64,000 nucleotides of DNA, taken from positions 1 through 64,000 of the forward strand of contig JAGOBB010000010.1 of assembly GCA_017983615.1 (NCBI GenBank), written 5' to 3'. Origin of the DNA: Azonexus sp. GTDB lineage: Bacteria > Pseudomonadota > Gammaproteobacteria > Burkholderiales > Rhodocyclaceae. The notes beneath the pieces were generated by a model. The model did no database searches and was not told the origin of the DNA. It worked only from the letters and a program-made list of their open reading frames with translations. The translations under genes were made by a program, and so were the position numbers. This document shows, in pieces, positions 1-9,274 of this stretch. Position 1 is the stretch's first letter. Each line of letters starts with the position of its first letter.

Positions 1-17
1 ATAACTACGGCAGCATC

Positions 18-671
18 ATGAAAGAAGGGCTGTGGGAGAACAACGTCGTCTTCGCGCAGCTGCTCGCCATGTGCCCGACCATGGCGGTGACGACCAGCGG
101 CACCAACGGGCTGGGCATGGGGCTGGCGACGACGGCGGTGCTGGTCGTTTCCAATATCCTGGTCTCGATGATCCGCCACACGGTCAGCTCGCAGGTACGT
201 ATCCCGGTTTTCGTCGTGCTGATCGCGACGCTGGTCACCGTCGTCGACATGGCGATGAATGCCTGGATGCACGATCTGTACAAGGTGCTCGGCCTGTTCA
301 TCGCGCTGATCGTGGTCAATTGCGCCATTCTCGGCCGGGCCGAGGCATTCGCCGTCAAGAATGGCGTCGTCGCCTCGGCGGTCGATGGGCTGGCCATGGG
401 CCTGGGTTTCACCGGGGCGCTGACCTTCATCGGTCTGATCCGTGAGTTTCTCGGTTCCGGAACGCTGTTCGCCCAGGCCTCCAACCTGCTCGGGCCGGCC
501 TTCGCCTTTCTCGAAATGAAGCTGCCGGGTTACGGCGGCGCCTTGCTGATGATCCTGCCGCCGGGCGGTTTTGCGATTCTCGGCTTTTTGCTGGCCGGCA
601 AGCGGGTCATGGAAAATCGTCTGGCCGAGAAGGCCGCCGCGACGGGCGATGGCGCTCCAGTGGCGGCATAA
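18..671 (+). CDS. rnfE: Electron transport complex subunit RnfE (possibly 5' partial)
   Basis: Integral membrane subunit of the Rnf/Rsx complex, which couples ferredoxin and NAD electron transfer to ion movement across the inner membrane. The 217-residue product is nearly all hydrophobic helix (about six segments) and opens with KEGLWENN, then CPTMAVTTSGTNGLGMGLATT, a run typical of RnfE. In-frame codons (N-Y-G-S-I) continue upstream to the window edge, so the true start may lie outside. rnfH follows 21 bases after the stop, so the rest of an rnf operon is expected to the left. The family call is firm; the start is not. Confidence 0.93.
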   Translation: MKEGLWENNVVFAQLLAMCPTMAVTTSGTNGLGMGLATTAVLVVSNILVSMIRHTVSSQVRIPVFVVLIATLVTVVDMAMNAWMHDLYKVLGLFIALIVVNCAILGRAEAFAVKNGVVASAVDGLAMGLGFTGALTFIGLIREFLGSGTLFAQASNLLGPAFAFLEMKLPGYGGALLMILPPGGFAILGFLLAGKRVMENRLAEKAAATGDGAPVAA

Positions 672-692
672 GGGAACACAGGGAGAACAGAC

Positions 693-965
693 ATGCAGAT
701 CGGCGTTGCCTATTCCGAACCGGGCCAGCAAATCTGGCTGAATATCGAAGTGCCCGACACCTCGACCGTCGCCGACGGCATCGAACGCTCGGGCATCCTC
801 AAGCAGTTTCCGCACATCGATTTGACGGCCCAGAAAGTCGGTGTCTTCGGCAAGCTGGTCAAGCTCGACGCCGCCCTGAAGCCGGGCGACCGGATCGAAA
901 TCTACCGCGGCATCATTGCCGATCCGGAGACCGTGCCGCGCAAGGATGTTGCCGAGGACGACTGA
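693..965 (+). CDS. rnfH: RnfH family ubiquitin-fold protein
   Basis: Small (90 aa) beta-grasp protein of the RnfH family, often encoded at the end of rnf operons. Its biochemical role is not established. The body carries the family pattern V-A-Y near the N-terminus, a mid-protein VGVFGKLVKLDAAL segment and the C-terminal GDRIEIYRG turn. A gggaga ribosome site lies just upstream of the ATG, and the 21-base spacing from rnfE indicates co-transcription. Confidence 0.92.
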   Translation: MQIGVAYSEPGQQIWLNIEVPDTSTVADGIERSGILKQFPHIDLTAQKVGVFGKLVKLDAALKPGDRIEIYRGIIADPETVPRKDVAEDD

Positions 966-1090
966 GCGACTACGGGATTGTCCGAACTTGAAAAGCCGAG
1001 CGGGGCAGTCGACAATGCCGTCGTTTGCCCGGTTGGCCGCACCAGCAGCATCGATAAATAACCAGAATTCCATCATCCAAGAGAACAGCC

Positions 1091-2428
1091 ATGCATCGTT
1101 TCCTGCCCGCACTCCTGCTGCTACCGGCCTCCGCCTTTGCTGCCGGCAACCTGCCGACCATCGGCGGCATTCCGGTCGATTTCATCCTCTTCGCGCTGAC
1201 CCTGCTCGGCGTCGCGCTGTTCCACCATTACACGTTGTACGTCGCGCTGACCGGGCTGTTCACAATCAGCCTCTACAAGATACTGTTCACTGGCTTCAAG
1301 ACCGGCGTCGGCATCGCCGGCCTGGTCGGCCACCTCGGCCATGAGTGGGTGACCATCGCCAACCTGTTCTGCCTGCTGACCGGCTTTGCGCTGCTCGCCC
1401 GCCATTTCGAGAAGAGCCACGTGCCGGTGATCCTGCCCAAGTATCTGCCGGAGGACTGGAAGGGCGGCTTCGTGATGCTGGTCATGGTCTTCGTCATCTC
1501 CAGCTTCCTCGACAACATTGCCGCCGCGTTGATCGGCGGCGCCATGGCCCACCAGCTGTTCAAGGGCAAGGTCCATATCGGCTACCTGGCCGCCATCGTC
1601 GCCGCCTCGAACGCCGGCGGTTCAGGCTCGGTGGTCGGCGACACGACGACGACCATGATGTGGATCGACGGCATCAGCCCGGCTCAGGTGTTCGACGCCT
1701 ACGTCGCCGCCGGCATCGCGCTGCTGATCATCGGCTACTTCGGCGCCAAGCAGCAGCATGCCTACTCGCCGATCATCAAGCACGCGCACGGCCATACCAA
1801 GGTCGACTGGGGCCGCATTTTCATCGTCGCCACCATGCTGGTTTTCGCGGTTGCCACCAACATCGCGATCAACGTCAAGTTCCCCGAGTTGGCCGAACAC
1901 TTCCCGTTCATCGGCGTCGCCGTCTGGGTGGCGATCATCCTGACCATCCCGGTTCGTCGCCACGACTGGGAACTGCTGCCGGAAACCGTCAAGGGCTCGA
2001 TCTTCCTGCTCTCGCTGGTGCTCTGCGCCTCGATGATGCCGGTTGAGGAGCTGCCGCCGGCCTCGTGGCAGTCGGCCTTTACGCTGGGCTTTGTCTCGGC
2101 CGTCTTCGACAACATCCCGCTGACCGCGCTGGCCTTGCGCCAGGGTGGCTTCGACTGGGGCTTCCTGGCCTACGCCGTCGGCTTCGGCGGCTCGATGCTG
2201 TGGTTCGGTTCGTCGGCCGGCGTCGCACTGTCCAACATGTACCCGGAAGCCAAATCGGCCGGCCTGTGGCTGAAGCACGGCTGGCACGTCGCGCTGGCCT
2301 ACGTCGTCGGCTTCTTCGTCATGCTAGCTGTCCTCGGCTGGCATCCGGATACCGGCCACAAGAAGACCGTGGCACCGGTGGTCGCCGAAGTGCCGGCACC
2401 GCCGCCGATGGTGGCGCCGGCTCAGTAA
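1091..2428 (+). CDS. Ion transporter superfamily membrane protein, NhaD/citrate-transporter-like
   Basis: A 445-residue inner-membrane transporter of the ion transporter (ArsB/NhaD/CitMHS-like) superfamily. It has an N-terminal hydrophobic segment that could be a signal (ends AFAAG) and about 10-11 further membrane spans. Two pseudo-repeated motifs with an acidic residue in a membrane segment, SSFLDNIAAALIGG and VFDNIPLTALAL, are the usual substrate/ion-site signatures. The C-terminus is a Pro/Val/Ala-rich cytosolic tail. Substrate cannot be read from sequence; Na+/H+ exchange is plausible, and its place directly after rnf genes would fit ion cycling, but that is inference. A terminator with a copy of the dispersed element follows. 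Confidence 0.75.
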   Translation: MHRFLPALLLLPASAFAAGNLPTIGGIPVDFILFALTLLGVALFHHYTLYVALTGLFTISLYKILFTGFKTGVGIAGLVGHLGHEWVTIANLFCLLTGFALLARHFEKSHVPVILPKYLPEDWKGGFVMLVMVFVISSFLDNIAAALIGGAMAHQLFKGKVHIGYLAAIVAASNAGGSGSVVGDTTTTMMWIDGISPAQVFDAYVAAGIALLIIGYFGAKQQHAYSPIIKHAHGHTKVDWGRIFIVATMLVFAVATNIAINVKFPELAEHFPFIGVAVWVAIILTIPVRRHDWELLPETVKGSIFLLSLVLCASMMPVEELPPASWQSAFTLGFVSAVFDNIPLTALALRQGGFDWGFLAYAVGFGGSMLWFGSSAGVALSNMYPEAKSAGLWLKHGWHVALAYVVGFFVMLAVLGWHPDTGHKKTVAPVVAEVPAPPPMVAPAQ

Positions 2429-2455
2429 AGTTGGCTGCACCGGGCATTTTTCTGC

Positions 2456-2497
2456 AAATGCTACGGTCGGGCCCAAAAAATGCCCAAAATTGAAAAA
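2456..2497 (+). repeat. Dispersed 40-bp element, copy A (candidate uptake sequence)
   Basis: Core AATGCTACGGTC at 2457-2468, then GG, four bases, AAAAAA at 2475-2480, five bases and a second A/T tract. The second tract runs directly into the A side of the terminator stem, so element and terminator share bases. Order after the transporter stop is core, A-tract, terminator. Confidence 0.9.
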
Positions 2498-2518
2498 GCC
2501 GCCGCCAGGCGGTTTTTT
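2493..2518 (+). terminator. Rho-independent terminator of the antiporter gene
   Basis: A-run, CCGCC stem (2499-2503), four-base loop, GGCGG (2508-2512) and a run of six T. The A-run on the left lets it work in both directions. It overlaps the 3' end of element copy A. Confidence 0.85.
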
Positions 2519-2558
2519 CAATTGGAACCTTGCCGATTTTGGTGAATCATAGGAGCCG

Positions 2559-3923
2559 ATGAATTCGCCCGCCCCATCCTTGTCGATGACCGCCGACCTC
2601 CGGCTCTCCGAACTGATCTCGGCCCTCAGCCACGCGCTCGACATCACCGAGGGGCAACCGGAAGGGCATTGCGTGCGCTGCTGCTGGATCGGCATGCACA
2701 TCGGCCGCCGCCTGGGGCTCAACGACGACGAACTTTGGAATCTCTACTACACGCTGCTGCTCAAGGATCTCGGCTGCAGCAGCAACGCGGCGCGTATCTG
2801 CGAGCTGTACCTGACAGACGACCTGAGCTTCAAGCGTGACTTCAAGACGGTCGGCGACAGCCTGCCCAAGGTGCTCCAGTTCGTGCTCAGCCACACCGGC
2901 CTGAAGGCCGGGCTGGCCGAGCGTTTCCGTAGCGTGATGACGATCATGCGTGATGGCGAGCAGCTCGCCACCGAACTGATCGCCACGCGTTGCCAGCGCG
3001 GTGCCGAAATCGCCCGTCTGCTGCGCTTTCCGGAAAGCGTCTCGGCTGGCATCTACAGTCTGGACGAGCATTTCAACGGCGAAGGCAAGCCGGTGGGGCT
3101 GGCCGGGGAGGCAATCCCGCTCGCTTCGCGGATCGCGCTGCTGGCCCAGGTCATCGACGTCTTCCATACGGCCGGCGGGCCGTCGGCGGCGCTCGACGAA
3201 ATCCGGCTGCGCGCCGGGCGCTGGTTCGATCCGGCGCTGGTCGAAGTCTTCGAAACGGTGGCCAATGAGGACAGCTTCTGGACGATGCTGGCGTCGCCCG
3301 AGGTGATGACGGCCGTGCTGGCACTGGAACCGGCCTCGCATGTCGTGGCGCTCGACGACGACTATCTCGACGACATCGCCGCCGCCTTCGGTCAGGTCGT
3401 CGACTCGAAAAGCCCCTACACCAGCGGCCACAGCGCCCGCGTCGCGCTGTACACCGACCTGATCGCCGAGGCGCTCGGCCTGTCGGCGGAACGCCGGCGC
3501 TGGCTGAAGCGCGGCGCGCTGCTGCACGATGTCGGCAAGCTCGGCGTCAGCAACAGCGTGCTCGACAAGCCGGGCAAACTCGACGCCGACGAGTGGGCGG
3601 CCGTGCAGGCGCATGCCGCCTACACCGAGGCCATCCTGTCGCGGATCGCTGCCTTCGCGGAATTGGCCCGCGTCGCGGCCGCGCACCACGAACGGCTGGA
3701 CGGCAAGGGCTACCCGCGCGGCCTGATGGCAGACGATATCTGTCTTGAAACGCGGATCATCACGACGGCCGACATCTTCGACGCGATCACCGCCGAACGC
3801 CCCTACCGCGGCGCCGTGCCGATCCCGAAAACGCTGGAGATGATGGCCGAGAACGTCGGCACAGCCATCGATCCCGATTGTTTTGCGGCGCTGAAACAGG
3901 CACTTGCCCGCCTGCCGAGCTGA
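2559..3923 (+). CDS. HD-GYP domain protein (cyclic-di-GMP phosphodiesterase)
   Basis: A 454-residue soluble protein that probably hydrolyses cyclic-di-GMP. The C-terminal half holds the HD-GYP signatures: GHSARVALY near residue 290, LLHDVGK near 322 with the catalytic HD pair, and HHERLDGKGYPRG near 375-387 with the GYP triad. The N-terminal half (about 1-250) looks like a second, degenerate HD-like region (GHCVRCCWIGMHIGRRLGL, then LLKDLG where HD would be expected), probably sensory or structural. No receiver domain or membrane segment is seen. The gene stands alone; rimO starts 57 bases on. Confidence 0.88.
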   Translation: MNSPAPSLSMTADLRLSELISALSHALDITEGQPEGHCVRCCWIGMHIGRRLGLNDDELWNLYYTLLLKDLGCSSNAARICELYLTDDLSFKRDFKTVGDSLPKVLQFVLSHTGLKAGLAERFRSVMTIMRDGEQLATELIATRCQRGAEIARLLRFPESVSAGIYSLDEHFNGEGKPVGLAGEAIPLASRIALLAQVIDVFHTAGGPSAALDEIRLRAGRWFDPALVEVFETVANEDSFWTMLASPEVMTAVLALEPASHVVALDDDYLDDIAAAFGQVVDSKSPYTSGHSARVALYTDLIAEALGLSAERRRWLKRGALLHDVGKLGVSNSVLDKPGKLDADEWAAVQAHAAYTEAILSRIAAFAELARVAAAHHERLDGKGYPRGLMADDICLETRIITTADIFDAITAERPYRGAVPIPKTLEMMAENVGTAIDPDCFAALKQALARLPS

Positions 3924-3980
3924 TTCCCCCGTAAAATACGCCCTTTGTTCGCCGGCCAGCCCGGATAAGGTTCCCCCCGC

Positions 3981-5303
3981 ATGACTATTTCGCAAAAAGT
4001 GCCGACCGTCGGCTTTGTTTCCCTGGGCTGCCCCAAGGCCTCCTCCGACGCCGAGCGCATCCTGACCAAGCTGCGTGCTGAAGGCTACGAGATTTCGCCG
4101 AGCTACGACAACTCCGACCTGGTCATCGTCAATACCTGCGGCTTCATCGACGCCGCCGTCGAGGAGTCGCTCGACGCCATCGGCGAGGCGCTGAACGAGA
4201 ACGGCAAGGTCATCGTCACCGGCTGCCTCGGCGCCAAGGGCGACATCGTGCAGACGACACACCCGGCCGTGCTCGCCGTCACCGGCCCGCACGCCGCCGA
4301 CGAAGTCATGGGCTATGTGCACACCCACCTGCCCAAGCCGCACGACCCGTATTCCGACCTGGTCCCGCCGCAGGGCATCCGCCTGACGCCGGACCACTTC
4401 GCCTATCTGAAGATTTCCGAAGGCTGCAACCACAGCTGCACCTTCTGCATCATCCCCTCGCTGCGCGGCCCGCTGGTTTCGCGCCCGGTCGGCGACATCC
4501 TGGCCGAAGCCGAAAACCTGGCCCGGGCCGGCGTCAAGGAAATCCTGGTCATTTCGCAGGACACGAGCGCCTACGGCGTCGACCTCAAGTACCGCACCGC
4601 TTTCTGGGGCGGCAAGCCGGTCAAGTCGCGCCTGAAGGAGCTGTGCGAGGCGCTGGCCAGCTTCGGCATCTGGGTCCGCTTGCATTACGTTTACCCGTAC
4701 CCCTCGGTCGATGACGTCATTCCGCTGATGGCCGAAGGCAAGATCCTGCCTTACCTCGACGTGCCCTTCCAGCACGCCAGCCCGAAGATACTGAAGGCGA
4801 TGAAGCGTCCGGCCTCGGCCGAGAACACGCTGGAACGCATCGCCAAATGGCGCGAGATCTGCCCGGAAATCGTCATCCGCTCGACCTTCATCACCGGCTT
4901 CCCCGGTGAAACCGAAGAGGATTTCGACCAGCTGATTCAGTTCCTGGAAGATGCCAAGCTCGACCGCGTCGGGGCCTTCGCCTACTCTCCGGTTGAGGGG
5001 GCCAAGGCCAACGAACTGGGCGAACTGCTGCCGGAAGACGTCCGCGAAGACCGCCGTCGCTGGCTGATGCAGGTCCAGGAGGACATCTCCGCCGACAAGC
5101 TGGCCGCCAAGATCGACACCGTCATCCAGGTGCTGGTCGACGAAGTTGACGAGGAAGGCACCATCGCACGTTCCAAGGCCGACGCGCCAGAAATCGACGG
5201 CCTGGTCTATCTCGACGGCCACTTCGACGCCCAGCCGGGCGATTTCCTGATGGTCAAGGTCATCGACGCCGACCACCATGACCTCTACGCCCAGCCTGTC
5301 TGA
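3981..5303 (+). CDS. rimO: Ribosomal protein S12 methylthiotransferase RimO
   Basis: Radical-SAM enzyme that adds a methylthio group to a conserved Asp of ribosomal protein S12. Seen: the N-terminal UPF0004 domain with conserved cysteines (VSLGCPK, VNTCGF, TGCLGA), the radical-SAM cluster motif CNHSCTFC near residue 148, and a C-terminal TRAM-like domain from about residue 370. The length of 440 aa is normal. A TAAAAT box at 3932-3937 could be the -10 element. The last 26 bases overlap the start of the FAD-linked dehydrogenase gene, so the two are probably translated from one mRNA. Confidence 0.96.
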   Translation: MTISQKVPTVGFVSLGCPKASSDAERILTKLRAEGYEISPSYDNSDLVIVNTCGFIDAAVEESLDAIGEALNENGKVIVTGCLGAKGDIVQTTHPAVLAVTGPHAADEVMGYVHTHLPKPHDPYSDLVPPQGIRLTPDHFAYLKISEGCNHSCTFCIIPSLRGPLVSRPVGDILAEAENLARAGVKEILVISQDTSAYGVDLKYRTAFWGGKPVKSRLKELCEALASFGIWVRLHYVYPYPSVDDVIPLMAEGKILPYLDVPFQHASPKILKAMKRPASAENTLERIAKWREICPEIVIRSTFITGFPGETEEDFDQLIQFLEDAKLDRVGAFAYSPVEGAKANELGELLPEDVREDRRRWLMQVQEDISADKLAAKIDTVIQVLVDEVDEEGTIARSKADAPEIDGLVYLDGHFDAQPGDFLMVKVIDADHHDLYAQPV

Positions 5304-6675
5304 TCGCCTGGCCGGTCTGGTCGGCGCAGCCCACGTGCTGACCGACCCGGCCGACATCGCGCCCTTCGTCACCGACTGGCGCGGCCGTTACCGCGGCGCG
5401 GCGCAATGCGTCGTCCGTCCCGGCAATACTGCCGAGGTGGCGGCGGTGGTCAAGACCTGCGTCGAAGCCGGCATGCCCATCGTGCCGCAGGGCGGCAACA
5501 CCAGCCTGTGCGGCGCGGCGACGCCGGATGGCGAGGGTAGGGCGGTGGTCATTTCGCTCAGCAGGCTGAATCGGATTGCGTCGGTCGATGCCCAAAACAA
5601 CACGATCACCGTCGAAGCCGGCTGCACGCTGGCCGCCGTGCAGGAAGCTGCGCGCGCCGCCGACCGGCTGTTCCCGCTGGCGCTGGCCTCGGAAGGCACG
5701 TGTCAGATCGGCGGCAATCTCTCCACCAACGCTGGCGGCGTCCAGGTGCTGCGCTACGGCAACACCCGCGAACTGACACTCGGCCTTGAGGTCGTGCTGC
5801 CCAACGGAGACATCTGGGACGGCTTGCGCGGCCTGCGCAAGGACAACACCGGCTACGACCTGAAACAGCTGTTCATCGGCGCCGAGGGCACACTGGGCAT
5901 CATCACCGGCGCTGTGCTGAAGCTCTTTCCGCTGCCGAAAACGCAGGTGACCTGCTGGCTGAACGTCGATTCGCCAAATGCTACGGTCGGCCTGTTAAAT
6001 CGGGCAAAATCGAAATTCGACGCCCAGTTGACGGCCTTCGAGATGGTCTCGGAAACGGCGCTCGGGCTGGTCCTGAAAAACATCCCGGATGCCACGCGGC
6101 CGACCGGCCAATCCCCGTGGTACGTGCTGGCCGAGTTCTCGGAGGCCAACCCGGCCGCCGTCGAAGCCTGGCTGGCCGACAGGCTGGAAGCCGGCGAAGT
6201 CAGCGATGGCGTCGTGGCGCAATCGGAGGCCCAGGCGAAAAAGCTGTGGGCGCTGCGCGAGAACATTTCCGAGGCGCAGAAGATCGAGGGCATCAGCATC
6301 AAGCACGACGTGGCGGTGCCGGTTTCCCGCATTCCCGACTTCCTGGCCGCTGCCGATGCGGCGCTGGACGCAGCCTTTCCCGGTATCCGCGTCGTCGCCT
6401 TCGGCCATGTCGGCGACGGCAACCTGCATTACAACCTGTCGCAGGCCGATGCCCAGGACAACGCCACTTTCATTGCCGCCCAGCCGGCGGTCAATCGCAT
6501 CGTCCACGATACGGTCCATGCGCTGAATGGTTCGATTTCGGCCGAGCATGGCATCGGCCAGCTCAAGCGCGAGGAAATCCTGCGCTACAAGAGCCCGGTC
6601 GAAATGGCGCTGATGCGCACGGTCAAGCAGGCGCTCGATCCGCACGGCCTGATGAATCCCGGCAAGGTGGTCTGA
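5278..6675 (+). CDS. FAD-binding oxidoreductase, D-2-hydroxyacid dehydrogenase (GlcD/D2HGDH-like)
   Basis: FAD-linked flavoenzyme of the p-cresol methylhydroxylase/GlcD fold, 465 aa. The FAD-binding N-terminal part shows [13 protein letters not shown], the region [18 protein letters not shown] and [13 protein letters not shown]; the C-terminal oxidase domain ends with [12 protein letters not shown] and the [10 protein letters not shown] metal/substrate motifs. D-2-hydroxyglutarate or D-lactate are likely substrates, but which one is unknown. An intact copy of the dispersed element (5976-6017) lies inside the reading frame, encoding NATVG and downstream residues, without a frameshift or obvious insertion. 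It overlaps rimO by 26 bases. Confidence 0.88.
   Translation: MTSTPSLSDRLAGLVGAAHVLTDPADIAPFVTDWRGRYRGAAQCVVRPGNTAEVAAVVKTCVEAGMPIVPQGGNTSLCGAATPDGEGRAVVISLSRLNRIASVDAQNNTITVEAGCTLAAVQEAARAADRLFPLALASEGTCQIGGNLSTNAGGVQVLRYGNTRELTLGLEVVLPNGDIWDGLRGLRKDNTGYDLKQLFIGAEGTLGIITGAVLKLFPLPKTQVTCWLNVDSPNATVGLLNRAKSKFDAQLTAFEMVSETALGLVLKNIPDATRPTGQSPWYVLAEFSEANPAAVEAWLADRLEAGEVSDGVVAQSEAQAKKLWALRENISEAQKIEGISIKHDVAVPVSRIPDFLAAADAALDAAFPGIRVVAFGHVGDGNLHYNLSQADAQDNATFIAAQPAVNRIVHDTVHALNGSISAEHGIGQLKREEILRYKSPVEMALMRTVKQALDPHGLMNPGKVV
5976..6017 (+). repeat. Dispersed 40-bp element, copy B, within a coding region
   Basis: Core AATGCTACGGTC at 5977-5988, GG, four bases, TTAAAT (5995-6000), five bases, then an A/T tract to 6017. 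It is read as part of the FAD-linked dehydrogenase gene. The first A/T tract is mixed A/T rather than a pure A-run, as expected if protein coding constrains it. Confidence 0.88.
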
Positions 6676-6681
6676 GCGGCG

Positions 6682-8049
6682 TCAGGCCGTCGGGATGGCG
6701 CTTTCGGCTTCCGGCAGCGCAAACGGCAGGGTGAAACGGAAAGTGCTGCCTTTCCCCAGTTCGCTGTCGATCTGCAATTCGCCACCCATCAGTTCGATCA
6801 GCTTGCGGGAAATCGGCAGGCCGACACCAAGGCCGCCATGGCGGCGGGCGCTCGACCCATCGCCCTGGACCATCAGGCCATTGATGGCCTGCAAGGCCTC
6901 GGCGCTGATGCCGGGGCCGCTGTCTTTCACGCTGAATTCGATGCGGACCGAATCCTCATTCCGCTCGACCTGCCGGGCAGCGATCCCGATGTTGCCGCGG
7001 TCGGTGAATTTGATGGCATTGCCGACGAGGTGCTGGAAAACCTGGCGCAGGCGGTCGAGATCGCCAGTCACGATGTCGGGCAGGCTGCGGTCGGCCGCGA
7101 TGTCGATGGCCAGGCCCTTGGTCATCGCTGACTTGCGCTGTGCCGAGATCAGGCCGTCGAGCAGGTCGTGCACCGCAAATGGCGCCGGCCGGAGCGTCAC
7201 ATGACCGGCTTCGAGGGCCGACAGCTCGATCAGGTGATTGAGCTGCAGCAGCAGGCTGTCCGCCGATTCGCGCAGGTGATCGAGCAGTACGCGCTGGTCG
7301 TCGGTGATGCTGTCGAGCGCCAGCAGATCGGCCATCCCGATGATGCCATTCATCGGCGTGCGCAGTTCGTGGCTGATATTGGCCAGGAATTCGGTCTTCG
7401 CACGGTTCGAGCGTTCGGCCACTTCGCGGGCGCGATCCAGATTCTCGACCAGGCCATCCTTCTCGTGTTCGAGACGGAAAGTATCGTGCAGTGTGTTGTG
7501 GAAGAGATCGGCGCTGCGCGTCACGGCGAGCAGGAAGATGACGGCCATGACCGTGAAGGCGATGTGCAGGGTATCGCCGCCCACCGTGCCGATGATCGCG
7601 GCGACGACGATCGGCCACGAATAAGTCCTGAATACCGTGCGGTCCGCCGCCAGCACCGGCACGGCGCCAGCGACCATGCCGGCCAGCACGAAGGCGGTGA
7701 ACAGCTGCAGGTCAGTGTTGCCCTGCCGCATCAGCAGCATTCCGCCGGCCGCCCAGATGGTGCCGGCAATCCCCGCGCCACGCAGCGCGCGCAGGCGCCA
7801 GGAATCGGCATTGGCCTGGCGTGTCGCTTCGTCCTCGGCACGATAAGCACGCGCCTGGGCGATGCGGAATCCGGCAATGGCGATGGCCGCCAGCCACCAC
7901 ACATAAATTGCCGGGTTGTCGACCAGCGTCACCGCTACCCAGGTCAGCGCCGTGGCGTTGACGACGGAGACGATCTGGCCGATCAGGACATTGCGGTAGA
8001 GCAGCGCAACGCGCCGCCCAAGAACGAAGGAGTCGTCTGGCGCGTTCAA
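6682..8049 (-). CDS. Membrane sensor histidine kinase
   Basis: A 455-residue sensor kinase. The N-terminal region (about 1-190) has five or six hydrophobic helices and no large periplasmic domain, so it probably senses a membrane or intramembrane signal. HisKA follows with ANISHELRTPMNGIIGM (phospho-His near residue 226), then HATPase_c with an N-box (VGNAIKFTDRG), DSGPGIS and GGLGVGLPIS. No receiver domain is present and no response regulator is adjacent, so the partner is unknown. Its start overlaps the hslO stop as ATGA, making it the third gene of a yffB-hslO-kinase operon, which hints at a redox or stress input. Confidence 0.88.
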   Translation of the reverse strand: MNAPDDSFVLGRRVALLYRNVLIGQIVSVVNATALTWVAVTLVDNPAIYVWWLAAIAIAGFRIAQARAYRAEDEATRQANADSWRLRALRGAGIAGTIWAAGGMLLMRQGNTDLQLFTAFVLAGMVAGAVPVLAADRTVFRTYSWPIVVAAIIGTVGGDTLHIAFTVMAVIFLLAVTRSADLFHNTLHDTFRLEHEKDGLVENLDRAREVAERSNRAKTEFLANISHELRTPMNGIIGMADLLALDSITDDQRVLLDHLRESADSLLLQLNHLIELSALEAGHVTLRPAPFAVHDLLDGLISAQRKSAMTKGLAIDIAADRSLPDIVTGDLDRLRQVFQHLVGNAIKFTDRGNIGIAARQVERNEDSVRIEFSVKDSGPGISAEALQAINGLMVQGDGSSARRHGGLGVGLPISRKLIELMGGELQIDSELGKGSTFRFTLPFALPEAESAIPTA

Positions 8050-8927
8050 TGCAGTGCCTTGCCTTCGGTCGCCGCAAACAGCGCGGCCACATCCTCGGGC
8101 GTGAAGCGATATTCGCGGTTACAAATGTCGTCGCGGATCACGATCTCGCCGTGTTCGGCAACAATGGTTTCGGCATCGGCGCGACCGATGCTGCGGATCG
8201 TGTCGCGCACCTTGTCCCAGTCCTCCGGGCAGTGATAGACCACGGGCAGCGGGTCATAGACGCGGATGCCCCGGGTTTCCATGTCCTCGTGGAACATCCG
8301 GGTGAGCAGTTCCTCGGCGTCGAGCCCGAGCAGTTCGGCCGGCTTGACGGTCGTCGCCAGTTGCGTGATCCGGTTCCAGCCATCCTGGTCGTGGTGGTCG
8401 GCTTCCGGCATCTTCTGCAGGAACAGGCAGACCGCGGCCTTAGGCCCGGCGGTAGCGAACAGGCGCGACGGCTGCTGTTCGGACTGCTCCAGGTAATGCT
8501 CGAAGATCGCCGCGATGCTGTCGCCGACCATCGGCACATAACTTTGATAGGGCTGGCGGGCATCGGGCATGTCGAGGCTCATCATCAGTTGCCCGCCCTG
8601 ATGCGCGCCGAGGAGTTCCGGCACCGGGGCCGGCAGGACCACCGGGTTGCTGCGCGCCATGCCGCGCATCTGCAGTTGCTCGTTGCAATCCATGACCAGC
8701 AACTGGATGGGCCCATTGCCACGCAACTGCAGCGTCAGGCGGCCGGGCTGCTTCAACTGGCCGGCAATCAGCGCAGTCACGGCGGCCGTTTCGCCAAGCA
8801 GCTGGGCGACCGTCGGCTGATAGTCGCGGCCGGCCTGCATCTGCTGCCAGGCGTCGCCGAGGCGGACGATGGCGCCCCGAATGTCGAGGCCCTCGAACAG
8901 GAATCGACGAATGGTGCCGCCACTCAT
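8046..8927 (-). CDS. hslO: Hsp33-family chaperone HslO with a reduced zinc centre
   Basis: Hsp33 is a cytosolic holdase normally switched on by oxidation of a four-cysteine zinc centre. This 293-residue protein has the family fold (LLGETAAVTALIAGQLK, GNGPIQLLVMDCNEQLQMRG, the HEDMETRGIRVYDP linker), but its C-terminal redox region keeps only two of the four cysteines. Cys233 sits in YHCPEDWDKV, where the usual form is C-x-C. Cys269 sits in RDDICNREY, where the usual form is C-x-x-C. Redox switching is therefore probably altered. Both ends overlap neighbours by the ATGA pattern (yffB upstream, kinase downstream). Confidence 0.92.
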   Translation of the reverse strand: MSGGTIRRFLFEGLDIRGAIVRLGDAWQQMQAGRDYQPTVAQLLGETAAVTALIAGQLKQPGRLTLQLRGNGPIQLLVMDCNEQLQMRGMARSNPVVLPAPVPELLGAHQGGQLMMSLDMPDARQPYQSYVPMVGDSIAAIFEHYLEQSEQQPSRLFATAGPKAAVCLFLQKMPEADHHDQDGWNRITQLATTVKPAELLGLDAEELLTRMFHEDMETRGIRVYDPLPVVYHCPEDWDKVRDTIRSIGRADAETIVAEHGEIVIRDDICNREYRFTPEDVAALFAATEGKALH

Positions 8928-9274
8928 TTCAATTTTTCCGCGTAGTTTTCGGGCGAGAAACCGACCAGCAACTGGTTGCCGGTGTCGAGCACCGGGCGCT
9001 TGATCAGCGCCGGATATTGCCCCATCAGCGCCAGCGCCTTGGTCTCATTGACGTCGGCGCGCTCAGCATCGGACAGTTTCTTCCACATCAAGCCGCGCGT
9101 GTTAAGCAGCTTTTCCCACCCGGCCCGGGCAGCCCAGTCCGGCAGGTTGGCCTCGGCAACGCCAGCCTTCTTGTAGTCGATGAATTCATAAGCGACCCCG
9201 TTGTCGGAAAGCCAGTTCATGGCCTTCTTCATGGTGTCGCAGTTCTTGATGCCATAGACGCGGATGGCAGGCAT
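8924..9274 (-). CDS. yffB: ArsC/Spx-family reductase-like protein (YffB type)
   Basis: Thioredoxin-fold protein of the ArsC-related YffB family, 116 aa. It carries GIKNCDTMKKAMNWL with the single N-terminal cysteine, followed by LLNTRG and KRPVLDTGNQLLVGF, the conserved C-terminal substrate/thiol segment. It is predicted to be a glutathione-dependent thiol reductase rather than a true arsenate reductase. I chose the ATG at 9274 because ggagaa lies just upstream and the family begins at this point; the frame stays open further upstream but that extension looks non-coding. First gene of the operon with hslO. Confidence 0.9.
   Translation of the reverse strand: MPAIRVYGIKNCDTMKKAMNWLSDNGVAYEFIDYKKAGVAEANLPDWAARAGWEKLLNTRGLMWKKLSDAERADVNETKALALMGQYPALIKRPVLDTGNQLLVGFSPENYAEKLK

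Noticed and set aside
2547-5372. Very long minus-strand open frame opposite the HD-GYP and rimO genes
   Set aside because: It has no family motif and is explained by GC-rich third positions of the well-supported plus-strand genes. The same applies to frames opposite tex (12969-15338), clpB (28579-31095) and the acetyltransferase (51587-53269).
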